The notes beneath the pieces were generated by a model. The model worked only from the letters and a program-made list of their open reading frames with translations, was not told the DNA's origin and searched no databases. A stretch of DNA of 64,000 nt from Tritrichomonas musculus (Eukaryota > Parabasalia > Tritrichomonadida > Tritrichomonadidae). A program made the translations under genes and the position numbers. The stretch lies in assembly GCA_039105265.1 (NCBI GenBank), contig JAPFFF010000021.1, forward strand, positions 1,054,001 through 1,118,000. The letters run 5' to 3'. Within the stretch, counting starts at the first letter, position 1. Each line of letters begins with the position of its first letter. Below, piece after piece: positions 10,124-18,340 of the stretch.

Positions 10124-11698
10124 ATGTTAAATCCAGAAATTGAACTAAGGACGTCAGCTGAAACATGTACCCAAATTGCTAGCTATTTTGATATTGTTGA
10201 TAATTGTATAGCCTTGTCTGATACCAACAAGCAATACACAATTAGTCCACAAACATCATATTCTCCATCGCCTCCAATACCTCAAGGCTCATATACAAGT
10301 GCAATTATATCACCTAACACAAACAATACAGCAGATATATATAATGGATTTATTAGAGCTGACATGGAAGTAAAGATTAAAGAAATGGCAGAACAAGAAG
10401 TTAAAGCAACAATTGATGGTGAATATCAATTTAATAAAGTATGGTTTGGTTTCAAGGATGCTAGAGATGCTGTTGAGAAATATGAAATAGTAGCTAACGG
10501 AATAACGATATATACCCAGAACTTTGGTTGCGAAGAATCATTTCTAACTGCATGTTGTGCCAATGAAACAACAAAGAGAGCAGATGTATATTCAAAGGCT
10601 AGACATAAAGATATATGGAATGGTAAATCAGGCAGTAGAACAGGATTTATTGTTGACTGGGCAGAAGGATGGAAAGACAAAACATATAAAATTCACCTAA
10701 AGATTGATTTAAGAAGGTTCTTACCATTATCAAATATTAAATACCTTCCAGCATTTGCAGGCAAGATTGAACTCCGATTATTCTTTTCATGTGAAGGTAT
10801 GGTATGTTGTCCAATGGGTCCAGGAAAAGCGTTCGAACATAATAATGTCGTTAATTCAACTTACACATTACCAATCATCACAAATGAATTTACACCCATT
10901 AAAGAACCAATTATTATGTATACAGGTTTAACTAATAAAGTACTAACAGCAAAAGACAGAACATTTCAAGTCACTGAATATAAAGTTACTGAGTGTTCAT
11001 CTATTATTCCTTGTTTTGGTATAGAAGATAATATTTATTCCAGTCTAGTACAAAGATATGCTGACCCAACTCATCCACTAACATTTCCAACCCAAACACT
11101 TTCTGTCTATACTACTACTGCTCCATTAAAGAATCCGAATTGTAAATCCACCTGCACCATTACTCCACGTTTTGTTGATTCCATATTTTGTCTATTTCCA
11201 GAAAAGCATACCCATCACACAGTATTTAAGAATCCACAATTTAAGTTATTCCAATTAAACTGTGGTGGGTATGGAAACATTCCTGCAAAGCCATTTGGTA
11301 CAACTGTTGAATACCCAGAGTTCCTTGAATATTGTCAGAACGCAATGAACATGAATGGAGGACAGAGTGGATTTAATAAAGAAGTTGTAGCATCATTAAC
11401 CAATGACCAACCATACGCACGCTCTATTGGAAATTATCCTGATGACCGAACAAGTTTCTTTATTGCTCTCCCAACTGAAACAGATAATACATATCAACAG
11501 GGATTAACCTCTTTGTCACCAATCAATTTTGAAATAATTGTAACACAAGAAACAGGTGACAATACATATGCAAAAGATGTTCAAACACCACCTTTAATAT
11601 GCCTCTTATTTGATTCTTCTATATCTATTCTTGTTCAGCCAAATGGTATGCCACCTTTAGTTCGCCTTGGAAATTATGATTTGACCTCTAGAGAATGA
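10124..11698 (+). CDS. Major capsid protein (double jelly-roll type)
   Basis: 524 residues from the ATG at 10124, chosen because the upstream in-frame start would be a non-ATG codon. Length, position after ATPase and core genes, Pro-rich early segment (SYSPSPPIPQGSYTS), long beta-rich body and closing segment (RTSFFIALPTETDNTYQQG, SPINFEIIVTQ) fit Polinton capsid proteins. It is Cys-rich for the window (FGCEESFLTACC, GMVCCPMGPGK, NCKSTCT). It should form the pseudo-hexameric shell unit. It appears whole, and its stop overlaps the start of a promoter-like repeat. Confidence 0.8.
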   Translation: MLNPEIELRTSAETCTQIASYFDIVDNCIALSDTNKQYTISPQTSYSPSPPIPQGSYTSAIISPNTNNTADIYNGFIRADMEVKIKEMAEQEVKATIDGEYQFNKVWFGFKDARDAVEKYEIVANGITIYTQNFGCEESFLTACCANETTKRADVYSKARHKDIWNGKSGSRTGFIVDWAEGWKDKTYKIHLKIDLRRFLPLSNIKYLPAFAGKIELRLFFSCEGMVCCPMGPGKAFEHNNVVNSTYTLPIITNEFTPIKEPIIMYTGLTNKVLTAKDRTFQVTEYKVTECSSIIPCFGIEDNIYSSLVQRYADPTHPLTFPTQTLSVYTTTAPLKNPNCKSTCTITPRFVDSIFCLFPEKHTHHTVFKNPQFKLFQLNCGGYGNIPAKPFGTTVEYPEFLEYCQNAMNMNGGQSGFNKEVVASLTNDQPYARSIGNYPDDRTSFFIALPTETDNTYQQGLTSLSPINFEIIVTQETGDNTYAKDVQTPPLICLLFDSSISILVQPNGMPPLVRLGNYDLTSRE

Positions 11699-11730
11699 AA
11701 ACGGTTTTGACATCCATTTTTATTTTTGTA
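11698..11730 (+). promoter_or_regulatory. 33-bp promoter-like sequence, identical to one at 13549-13581
   Basis: The block includes CGGTTTTGACATCC and CATTTTTATTTTTGTA, ends exactly at the ATG at 11731 and overlaps the last base of the capsid gene. An identical copy precedes the gene at 13621. Perfect identity of 33 bp at two otherwise unrelated gene starts argues for a shared promoter. Confidence 0.6.
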
Positions 11731-12276
11731 ATGTCAAGTGAAAATGAATTGCCTCTTCATGATACTCCTATTGGTTCACCTCAATATCAATTATCACCAA
11801 ATATGCAAAATTTAAATAATAGTTTTCAAAACTTTGTTGTTAATAATGAAATTGATGAATGGGAATTGGATCGTGATTTTACTGAACCACAAAGGAATCC
11901 TGCCACGTCTCCAACAGAAGAAGAATTTTATGCAGAAATCAATCAAATTGTAGAAAAACAAATAGAAGAACATCCAGCAAATCCAAACCGTCATGGAAAT
12001 CCAAAACCTCCAAACCCACTAGATGAATTTGGGAAAAGTTACCATGACCGAGATGATTTCGGAAACTTTTTGAAAATTCTTGAAAAAAGAGAATATCCAT
12101 CAGACGAAATCATAAATCTGTACAATCAATTTTTTCACACAAATATCAATATTCAAAGTTTTGGGAAACTTATCGACATCAAAAAAAATTTTAAAGCAAG
12201 AAGAAAAACAATTGGTGGAATAAGAAAAACTTATTATAAAAGAAGAAAAGAATTGAACCGCCACATACCGGTTTGA
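11731..12276 (+). CDS. Hypothetical Polinton protein downstream of capsid gene
   Basis: 181 residues from the ATG at 11731, directly after the promoter-like block; an earlier ATG at 11695 would make the block coding and is less likely. The first half is polar, acidic and Pro-rich, the second half basic with LLDI-type helices and a tail rich in Lys/Arg (KARRKTIGG, YYKRRKELNR). The last residues lie inside a short GC-rich repeat. Position and basic C-terminus suggest a virion protein; family not recognised. Confidence 0.6.
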   Translation: MSSENELPLHDTPIGSPQYQLSPNMQNLNNSFQNFVVNNEIDEWELDRDFTEPQRNPATSPTEEEFYAEINQIVEKQIEEHPANPNRHGNPKPPNPLDEFGKSYHDRDDFGNFLKILEKREYPSDEIINLYNQFFHTNINIQSFGKLIDIKKNFKARRKTIGGIRKTYYKRRKELNRHIPV

Positions 12277-12312
12277 TCCGCCTCATGCCGGTTTGAACCG
12301 GCTCATGCCGGC
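12253..12312 (+). repeat. Three 20-bp GC-rich repeats spanning a stop codon
   Basis: Units TTGAACCGCCACATACCGGT, TTGATCCGCCTCATGCCGGT and TTGAACCGGCTCATGCCGGC follow head to tail. The junction of the last two forms a strong hairpin, GCCGGTTTGAACCGGC. The stop codon of the gene at 11731 lies in unit two. A 3'-end or termination structure is possible. Confidence 0.75.
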
Positions 12313-12407
12313 ACAAGCAAAAAGTAAATAAAAATTTTTATTCAAAAAGTTATTAAGGTCATTCTATTTTTATTTTTATTTTTTTATTTTCTTGTTACAT
12401 AAATAAA

Positions 12408-13010
12408 ATGAGTCAAGAAAAAGTTGTAGATTTTGTTACTCTAAACGAATACCCGGACTATGAAATATTATCACAGTATCCTTTTACTATTAGAAGAAAA
12501 GACAACCATTATGTAGTAAAAGAATTTACTAACAAAAGTAATGGTTATGTATGTGTATGTGTAAATGGGAATAAACAGGTGAGAAAGCATAGACTTATAG
12601 CTAATCAGTTTATACCAAATCCTGATAATTTACCTATGATAGATCATCTTAATAGAGATAGAACTGATTATCATCTATCAAATCTTCGATGGGTATCAGT
12701 AAGCGATAATAGTAGAAATAAGTCATCAAACAAAGGTGTTTCATACGAATTTATTGACGATATCCCTGATGATGCAATTGTTATCACACATTATGATTTA
12801 AGGAATGAAAGAAGATATTTTGGAGAAAACAAGTATTATTATAATTATAATGATGACATATTTTATGAAAGGATAACTAATGAAATATATAGAATAATGC
12901 ATGTAAATACATTAAAAGGTGGGCGTAAGTGTATTATGACAAGAGATATAAATAATAAACAAACTACTTTTTATATTCATACATTCAAACATCAATATGG
13001 ACTAGAATAA
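12408..13010 (+). CDS. HNH homing-type endonuclease (NUMOD4-HNH)
   Basis: 200 residues. A NUMOD4-like start (YPDYEILSQYPFTIRRK) is followed by the HNH core: KHRLIANQFIPNP (about 64-76), MIDHLNRDRTDYHLSNLRWV (about 82-101) and the SDNSRNKSS linker. These freestanding nucleases are common passengers in phage and large-virus genomes, cutting DNA to spread their own gene. The start follows a run of TTTTTATTTTTAT. It is flanked on the right by over 500 bp of decayed non-coding repeats, consistent with an inserted passenger. It looks whole. Confidence 0.85.
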   Translation: MSQEKVVDFVTLNEYPDYEILSQYPFTIRRKDNHYVVKEFTNKSNGYVCVCVNGNKQVRKHRLIANQFIPNPDNLPMIDHLNRDRTDYHLSNLRWVSVSDNSRNKSSNKGVSYEFIDDIPDDAIVITHYDLRNERRYFGENKYYYNYNDDIFYERITNEIYRIMHVNTLKGGRKCIMTRDINNKQTTFYIHTFKHQYGLE

Positions 13011-13548
13011 TCTACTAATATCTTGGTAAATACTCAGCCTTTTTGAAATATTTTTTTAAATATAATATAGACTCATGTTGGTAGTTAACATATTCCAATA
13101 TACAAAATTGAATAGGGGGTAAACAAATTGTTTTACAAATATCTTGGTAAATACTTGACCAATTGTGAATATTAACACTAATATAATAATTATTCCCTAA
13201 GTATTAAAACATACTAGAATATAAAAAATAGTTACCCTGTAGTTGTTGAGATATAGAAAAGTGATGTGAATTCGAGCTCCATTTTTGACCCTTTTCCATA
13301 TCTTGATAACCCCTGAACCTTTCATGAATATTATCATAAATATAACATTTGTAGGGATAAAATAGAAATATACTACAATATAAGAAATAGTTACTCTGTA
13401 GTTGTTGAGATATAGAAAAATGGTTCCAAACCGAATTTTCCCAAATTTGAGTAAAGGACGGAATTTTGATAGAACGTATCTCTGGGCATGAAATTATAAT
13501 AAGTTGTAGGGAAGATTAGTAAAAAATTTTTGGAAACGAAAAAATTAA
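13011..13548. other. Non-coding gap with decayed direct repeats
   Basis: A block with TAGTTGTTGAGATATAGAAAA occurs at 13226-13260 and again at 13385-13419, 159 bp apart, with similar flanks. ATATCTTGGTAAATACT is also repeated (about 13018 and 13138). No open frame of note. This could be leftover sequence around the nuclease gene. Confidence 0.6.
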
Positions 13549-13581
13549 AAAACGGTTTTGACATCCATTTTTATTTTTGTA
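13549..13581 (+). promoter_or_regulatory. Second copy of the 33-bp promoter-like sequence
   Basis: Identical to 11698-11730, here lying 39 bp upstream of the ATG at 13621, with another T-rich tract between. Confidence 0.6.
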
Positions 13582-13620
13582 TTACTCAATATTTTTAAAA
13601 TTTTTTTATTTCCATACAAA

Positions 13621-14070
13621 ATGCAAGACCAATATAAAGTTTATGATTACATCAATAATGTTATTTCCCTCGCTGATAACCCTGAAGATTTTAAAGAAAG
13701 TAATTTTGCCATATTATGTGATCGATACCCCATTCAACTTTCAAAAAATAAATATTTAGCAAAAGTCATCTACATATCAATTAAGGCCAATAAGACCATT
13801 TGGAGACTATATCCGGACAAAATTAAAGAATATGATATAGAACACATAGTATTAAATACTAACTCAAGAAGGAAAATTAATTATAAAATGAATGAGTTTT
13901 TTGTTAATGGTTCAAATAAGGAACAAAATTATGAGGAATACAGTTATTACAATTATTCAATAGAATTAGCATCCAAAAAGACTAAAACAATGATAGAGGA
14001 ATTACGTAAGAAATATGAATTAAATACACCTGAACTATTTATAGGTGAACATCAAGAGCTAGTTCTGTAA
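13621..14070 (+). CDS. Hypothetical Polinton protein, 149 aa
   Basis: Starts at the ATG at 13621, after the promoter-like block. It is helical and charged, with NNVISLADNPEDF near the start and a C-terminal helix MIEELRKKYELNTPELF. No known motif. It begins a run of four small rightward genes with short gaps. Confidence 0.55.
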   Translation: MQDQYKVYDYINNVISLADNPEDFKESNFAILCDRYPIQLSKNKYLAKVIYISIKANKTIWRLYPDKIKEYDIEHIVLNTNSRRKINYKMNEFFVNGSNKEQNYEEYSYYNYSIELASKKTKTMIEELRKKYELNTPELFIGEHQELVL

Positions 14071-14108
14071 GTCGGAATCTCGACCGACCAATTTTTTTTG
14101 AAAAAGAA

Positions 14109-14537
14109 ATGAATAAGTACGGAAAACCCAATTCAACAACAGTTGGAGCAGAGGGGACAATGTTTAATGAAGGAACTAAGACTGAGAAGACAATAGAGTT
14201 TAATCACTTTGGCATATTTTCTAATGACAATACTTACGCAGTTACGTTTAACCCAAGAATTAATAGACCACCAACAAAGTATATGGAAAACAAACCAGTC
14301 AAACCACCAAAGAGTAATCAACATAAAACAAGACCATTACACGAACCACCTGTTAGTATTACAGATGGAGGGTATTATTTGAAGAAAGATAAAGCACCCA
14401 AAGCTCCTATTCTTCCTCCATACTTAAAGAAACCAGAGAAATTAGGAGAAATACAAGGTAGAGCGGATGAAAGAAATAAAGGAAGGATTGGATACTTTAA
14501 ACCAATTAATGTTAAGCAAGCTAATATTCATTACTGA
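14109..14537 (+). CDS. Hypothetical Polinton protein, Pro/Lys-rich, 142 aa
   Basis: Low-complexity, positively charged sequence with repeated PP and KPP motifs (RPPTKYMENKPVKPPK, APILPPYLKKPEKLGE). It is probably disordered. A short A/T-rich leader with AATTTTTTTTGAAAAAG precedes the ATG. Function unknown; the composition fits a capsid-internal or linker protein. Confidence 0.5.
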   Translation: MNKYGKPNSTTVGAEGTMFNEGTKTEKTIEFNHFGIFSNDNTYAVTFNPRINRPPTKYMENKPVKPPKSNQHKTRPLHEPPVSITDGGYYLKKDKAPKAPILPPYLKKPEKLGEIQGRADERNKGRIGYFKPINVKQANIHY

Positions 14538-14565
14538 TTGATTATCAACTTTTTTTCGAAAGGAA

Positions 14566-15093
14566 ATGATAAAGAAGAGATCCAACAATGCTGGAGTTAA
14601 CGCGAACGTTTCATTAGAACCTCAAGCAGCAGCACAGTCAACAAGCAATATAAATAATAATATTATTATAAACAAAAGGGATGATGGAAAAGAAGAAATT
14701 GTTATCACTCGTAATGTTGAATTAGAAGAGAATCAAGAAGAAGAAACAAAGGATGTTAAGTACGTGATACTTGAAACGTATGCAAAAATATTGTTAGACC
14801 AGGACAAAGCATTATTATCCAACTTAATATCAAAGAATTGTATAATTGTCCCTGTTACTGCCTTATCTAATATAATTAAAACAATTATTAAGGCGGAGGT
14901 GGTAGAAATAAGTCTTGATGAGGATGTAGGCTGTTGTGCAGGGAAAGCTAATCCGATACGTAAGATAGATTCCATTAAGATAGTAAATGATAATGGAGAA
15001 GTATGTACTGATTTCAAACAAGTATATAACAAAGAATATAATGAACTAGTTAACAAATATCATCTGTGTCTTAAGTATGCAGTTAATATGTAA
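14566..15093 (+). CDS. Hypothetical Polinton protein, 175 aa
   Basis: A polar N-terminal tail rich in Asn (about residues 1-60) is followed by a compact domain with YVILETYAKILLDQDKALL, IVPVTALSNIIKTIIKAEV and a CC pair (VGCCAGK). No family recognised. It ends 29 bp before the next start, in the same direction. Confidence 0.55.
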   Translation: MIKKRSNNAGVNANVSLEPQAAAQSTSNINNNIIINKRDDGKEEIVITRNVELEENQEEETKDVKYVILETYAKILLDQDKALLSNLISKNCIIVPVTALSNIIKTIIKAEVVEISLDEDVGCCAGKANPIRKIDSIKIVNDNGEVCTDFKQVYNKEYNELVNKYHLCLKYAVNM

Positions 15094-15122
15094 TTATTAT
15101 TTGTTTTTTTATTTTTATCAAA

Positions 15123-15380
15123 ATGACGAGTAAAATAGACCTAAACCAATTCAAGAAAACAGAAGTAATAAAGAAATTGTCCAAATCGAAGTCAAGTGAG
15201 AATCTGAAAGAAATAGTTGATACCCCGAAAAGAGGCAGGAAGAGTAAATATAATACCCCTGAAGAAAGACTTGAAGCCAGACGACAACAACAAAAAGAAT
15301 ATAGGCAAAGAAAGAAGCAAGAGTTAGAGGAATTGAAGAAAATTGCTGAAATGGTTACTGCTGAGAAGAAAGAAGCATGA
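15123..15380 (+). CDS. Small basic DNA-binding-type protein (AT-hook plus basic helix)
   Basis: 85 residues. TPKRGRKSKY resembles an AT-hook, followed by NTPEERLEARRQQQKEYRQRKKQ, a basic region running into a heptad-like helix (ELEELKKIAEMV). The arrangement is reminiscent of bZIP-like basic regions. It could bind the element's own AT-rich DNA or regulate transcription. It is the last gene before the inner element and is followed by a repeated 3' module. Confidence 0.6.
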   Translation: MTSKIDLNQFKKTEVIKKLSKSKSSENLKEIVDTPKRGRKSKYNTPEERLEARRQQQKEYRQRKKQELEELKKIAEMVTAEKKEA

Positions 15381-15560
15381 AAACAAAAAACCTTCATCCT
15401 ATTTTTGGTTTGGGTGAACAGGTGAACTGTCACCACATTTTTGTCACCTTCAGAGTCATCTGATAAACAAAAATATAAGATGATTTTTTAGTATTTTTGG
15501 TCATTGGGTGAAGAGGTGAATTGTCACCACATTTTTGTCACCTTCACACTCTATTCACAT
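15381..15560 (+). promoter_or_regulatory. Two copies of a 3'-end module with GGTGA...TCACC hairpins
   Basis: Right after the stop of the small basic gene come ATCCTATTTTTGGTTT, then GGTGAACAGGTGAACTGTCACC-type sequence and TTTTTGTCACCTT. A second copy lies at about 15475-15545. The same module follows the polymerase gene at 29785-29857 on the other strand. GGTGAATTGTCACC is nearly palindromic. A termination or 3'-processing role is inferred from its position after stop codons. Confidence 0.55.
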
Positions 15561-15576
15561 ATTGTGTCCTATGAAC

Positions 15577-15690
15577 AGTAGTATACGTTAGGCTGTGCTT
15601 CGATTCTCTCCCCCAGCCTAACTCGCTCGCAGCCAAGCTCAGGCACGCCTTCGCTTGGAGCTTCGCATACGGCTGCGGTCGCTACTCTCC
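15577..15690 (+). repeat. Structured terminus of the inner element
   Basis: GC-rich end with a terminal stem GTTAGGCT...AGCCTAAC, then a larger stem GCAGCC...GGCTGC that encloses CCAAGC...GCTTGG around TCAGGCACGCCTTC. The inner stem and loop match the outer Polinton's terminus except for one base. The branched fold resembles, in shape only, the hairpin ends used as origins by some viruses. The mirror copy is at 28612-28725. Confidence 0.7.
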
Positions 15691-15941
15691 CACAGACCTA
15701 ACGCCTTGTGTCAATTCTGTCACGCTATGACACAATTTCCACAAGCTTCTATACTAGGCGTCAGATTTTGTGTCAGTAACGTGACCAAATATTTACCTTC
15801 ATAAGAATAATACCATTAAGAACCTAGTAAACATACAAGCATCTACTTATCATAGAAAACACAACACCCTCATAAGCACAAATACACATCCAATTAAATA
15901 CTCATCATTTGTTTTCTTTTTTTGTTTTTATTCTTGTCCAA

Positions 15942-17369
15942 ATGACAACCAAGCAGTATGTTGACTGGAATGTGTTTGAGAGCCTTCCCGTTAAATCATA
16001 TGAGATAACTTATACTAAAAGCGCCTCGCAGCGAGAGCTCGGCTTGAGCGTAGAAGAAGAAGAGATAACCATAGAGAAAGCCATAAAGAAGTTCATCTGC
16101 CAAGCACCTATTGGTTCAGGCAAATCAACAGCAATAAGGAAATGGATCTATAACACAGTACCTGATAACAAGTTCATACTCATCGTACCTACCATTAACA
16201 TCGCTGCGGAGTTCTACTCTAAGTTGTATGTAGCATTAAACAACAATCACCCCGAGAACATAGATGAAATGATAAAGTTATGTGTAAAGGAAGGGGCGTT
16301 TAAAGAGTTTAAGGAAGCCATCAAGCACTTTATACCTGTTGTTATAACTACATTCTCTACCGCATCTAAGTGTCTTGGAGGAATCATAGAGCATTTCTAT
16401 CACCACCAAATAGATTTCAACAGTGAATACACACTCCTTATTGATGAAGCACACCTACTACTAGAACACATATCGTTAATAGAGATTTGCAGAGAATTCA
16501 ATAAAGTAGGCTTGATTACTGCTACAGCATCTGACATTTCTTGCTTATCAGTCTTTGAAGAATACGAAAAGATAAACCCATTAGCCGACATCAAATACCA
16601 CAGAACGATATATCTATACAAGCTGAGAAGCAATATGCAAGAGCAAAGAGAGACTATAGCTAAGCAAGTACTAGAAGAGATAAAGAGGTATGATAAGATA
16701 TTAATTAAGATAGAAGACAAGAATGAATGTGAACGATTAAAGGAGTGTATCGACAATGAACTTAATAAAGCATTGTACAACTCTGATAAGAAGGAAGTAG
16801 AGATAAGTGATGAAGGCAAGTTTGTTAGCACGGAGGACGTTGATATAGTTATTGCTACTTCATGTATCCAATCAGGTCAGTCACTGAAGGAAAATCTATT
16901 GTCTATATTCATTCAGACCCCATTAGATACCGTATCATCAGTTGAACAGTTTGTAGGAAGAAACAGGAACGAGAATTCAACAGCTTATCTATACATGAGA
17001 CAAGTAAAGGTACCAGAAGAGAAGTTTACATACAAGGTAGCCAAGAACAGATATAAGACAAGATTAAATCAATTGAGAGCTAATGCATGGCAATCAATGG
17101 ACAAAGATTCATGGATAAGATACATGAGCAAGATTGGAGAAGTTATTGTTGAAGAGACAAACGCCTCGCTCGAGGAAGAAACAAATAAGGATACAATAAT
17201 GATAAACGAAAATGATTTGAACAGAGAGTTTAATGGCAAAAAACAGTTATATCAGCACTTTGGGTTTAAAAACGAGAAGGAAGTGCCTGAGGGATATGAA
17301 ATAAGAAGTAGATATAACAGAGAGAAAGGTAAAATGCAAAGAGTATATAATTTAGTTAAGATAGAGTAA
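15942..17369 (+). CDS. Superfamily 2 DEAH-type helicase (left copy)
   Basis: 475 residues from the ATG at 15942; upstream in-frame codons lie in a T-rich leader. Walker A is QAPIGSGKSTA (about residue 54), motif II LLIDEAHLL (about 168), motif III TATAS (about 193), then ATSCIQSGQSLKENL and motif VI VEQFVGRNRN (about 336). This order is that of SF2 helicases and resembles viral origin-binding/replication helicases. No helicase gene was recognised in the surrounding Polinton, so this is the element's own replication gene. A GC-rich palindromic word, GCCTCGCAGCGAG, lies within codons near residue 28. It is followed by 4 kb of repeats. Confidence 0.85.
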   Translation: MTTKQYVDWNVFESLPVKSYEITYTKSASQRELGLSVEEEEITIEKAIKKFICQAPIGSGKSTAIRKWIYNTVPDNKFILIVPTINIAAEFYSKLYVALNNNHPENIDEMIKLCVKEGAFKEFKEAIKHFIPVVITTFSTASKCLGGIIEHFYHHQIDFNSEYTLLIDEAHLLLEHISLIEICREFNKVGLITATASDISCLSVFEEYEKINPLADIKYHRTIYLYKLRSNMQEQRETIAKQVLEEIKRYDKILIKIEDKNECERLKECIDNELNKALYNSDKKEVEISDEGKFVSTEDVDIVIATSCIQSGQSLKENLLSIFIQTPLDTVSSVEQFVGRNRNENSTAYLYMRQVKVPEEKFTYKVAKNRYKTRLNQLRANAWQSMDKDSWIRYMSKIGEVIVEETNASLEEETNKDTIMINENDLNREFNGKKQLYQHFGFKNEKEVPEGYEIRSRYNREKGKMQRVYNLVKIE

Positions 17370-18340
17370 ACCATTCAATTATATATTTTTATTTTATGAA
17401 GCAATTCAGCATCTATCAACATTATTAGCATCAACAACAACAGCATCTATCAACATTATTAGCATCAACAGCAGCATTTATCATCAACATCATCACCATT
17501 TATCATTTATCATCAACATCAGCATCAACAGTATCATTTATTAATATCATCATCAACAACATTTATCATTAACAACAACAGCATCTATCAACATTATTTA
17601 TTATCATCATCATTTACTATTAACATTAACATCAATATCATTTACTATCAACAACAGAAATAACATCATTTATCAACGACAGCATCTATCATTAACAACA
17701 ACAACAGCAGTATTAACATTATTTAGCATCAAACAAGAGCATCTATCAACCAACATTATTAATATCATCATCAACCAACAGGCATCATCTATCAACAACA
17801 ACAACAGTATCTATCATTAACAACAATATTAACATTATTTAGCATCAACCAACACCATCATCTATCAACACCATCACATATCATCAACATCAGTATTAAC
17901 ATTATTAATATCATCCATCTATCATTAACAATATCTATCATTATTAATATTACCATCAACAACAAAAGCATCAACATCAACAGCATTTACTATTAACATC
18001 TATCATTAACAGCATCTATTAACATTATTAATATCGACAACAACATTATTAATATTATCATCAACAACGGCATCATATATCAACAACAACAGTATTAACA
18101 TTATTTAGTATCATTATCAATGGCATCATATATCAACAACAACAACAGCCCCATCTATCAACATCAATAACAACAGCATCAACCAACAACATCAATAACA
18201 ACAGTAGTATTAACAACAACATCAACGACAGCATATATTATTAACATCAACAGTATCATCCACCAACGACGGCATCATCTATAATTATTAATATCAACAA
18301 CGGCATCATTTATCAACAACAGCCAAAAATAATGTTAAAG
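17370..18340 (+). repeat. CAT/CAA trinucleotide-type low-complexity tract (left arm)
   Basis: About 950 bp of interleaved CATCAACAACAG, CATCTATCAACATTATT and similar words with no long open frame. The lack of stop-free coding and the irregular periods indicate slippage-grown repeat DNA. The mirror is at about 25962-26932. Confidence 0.85.

Noticed and set aside
16400-16831. 143-aa open frame opposite the helicase (and mirror at 27471-27902)
   Set aside because: Shadow of the helicase coding sequence; Ser/Leu-rich as expected for the reverse of AT-rich codons.
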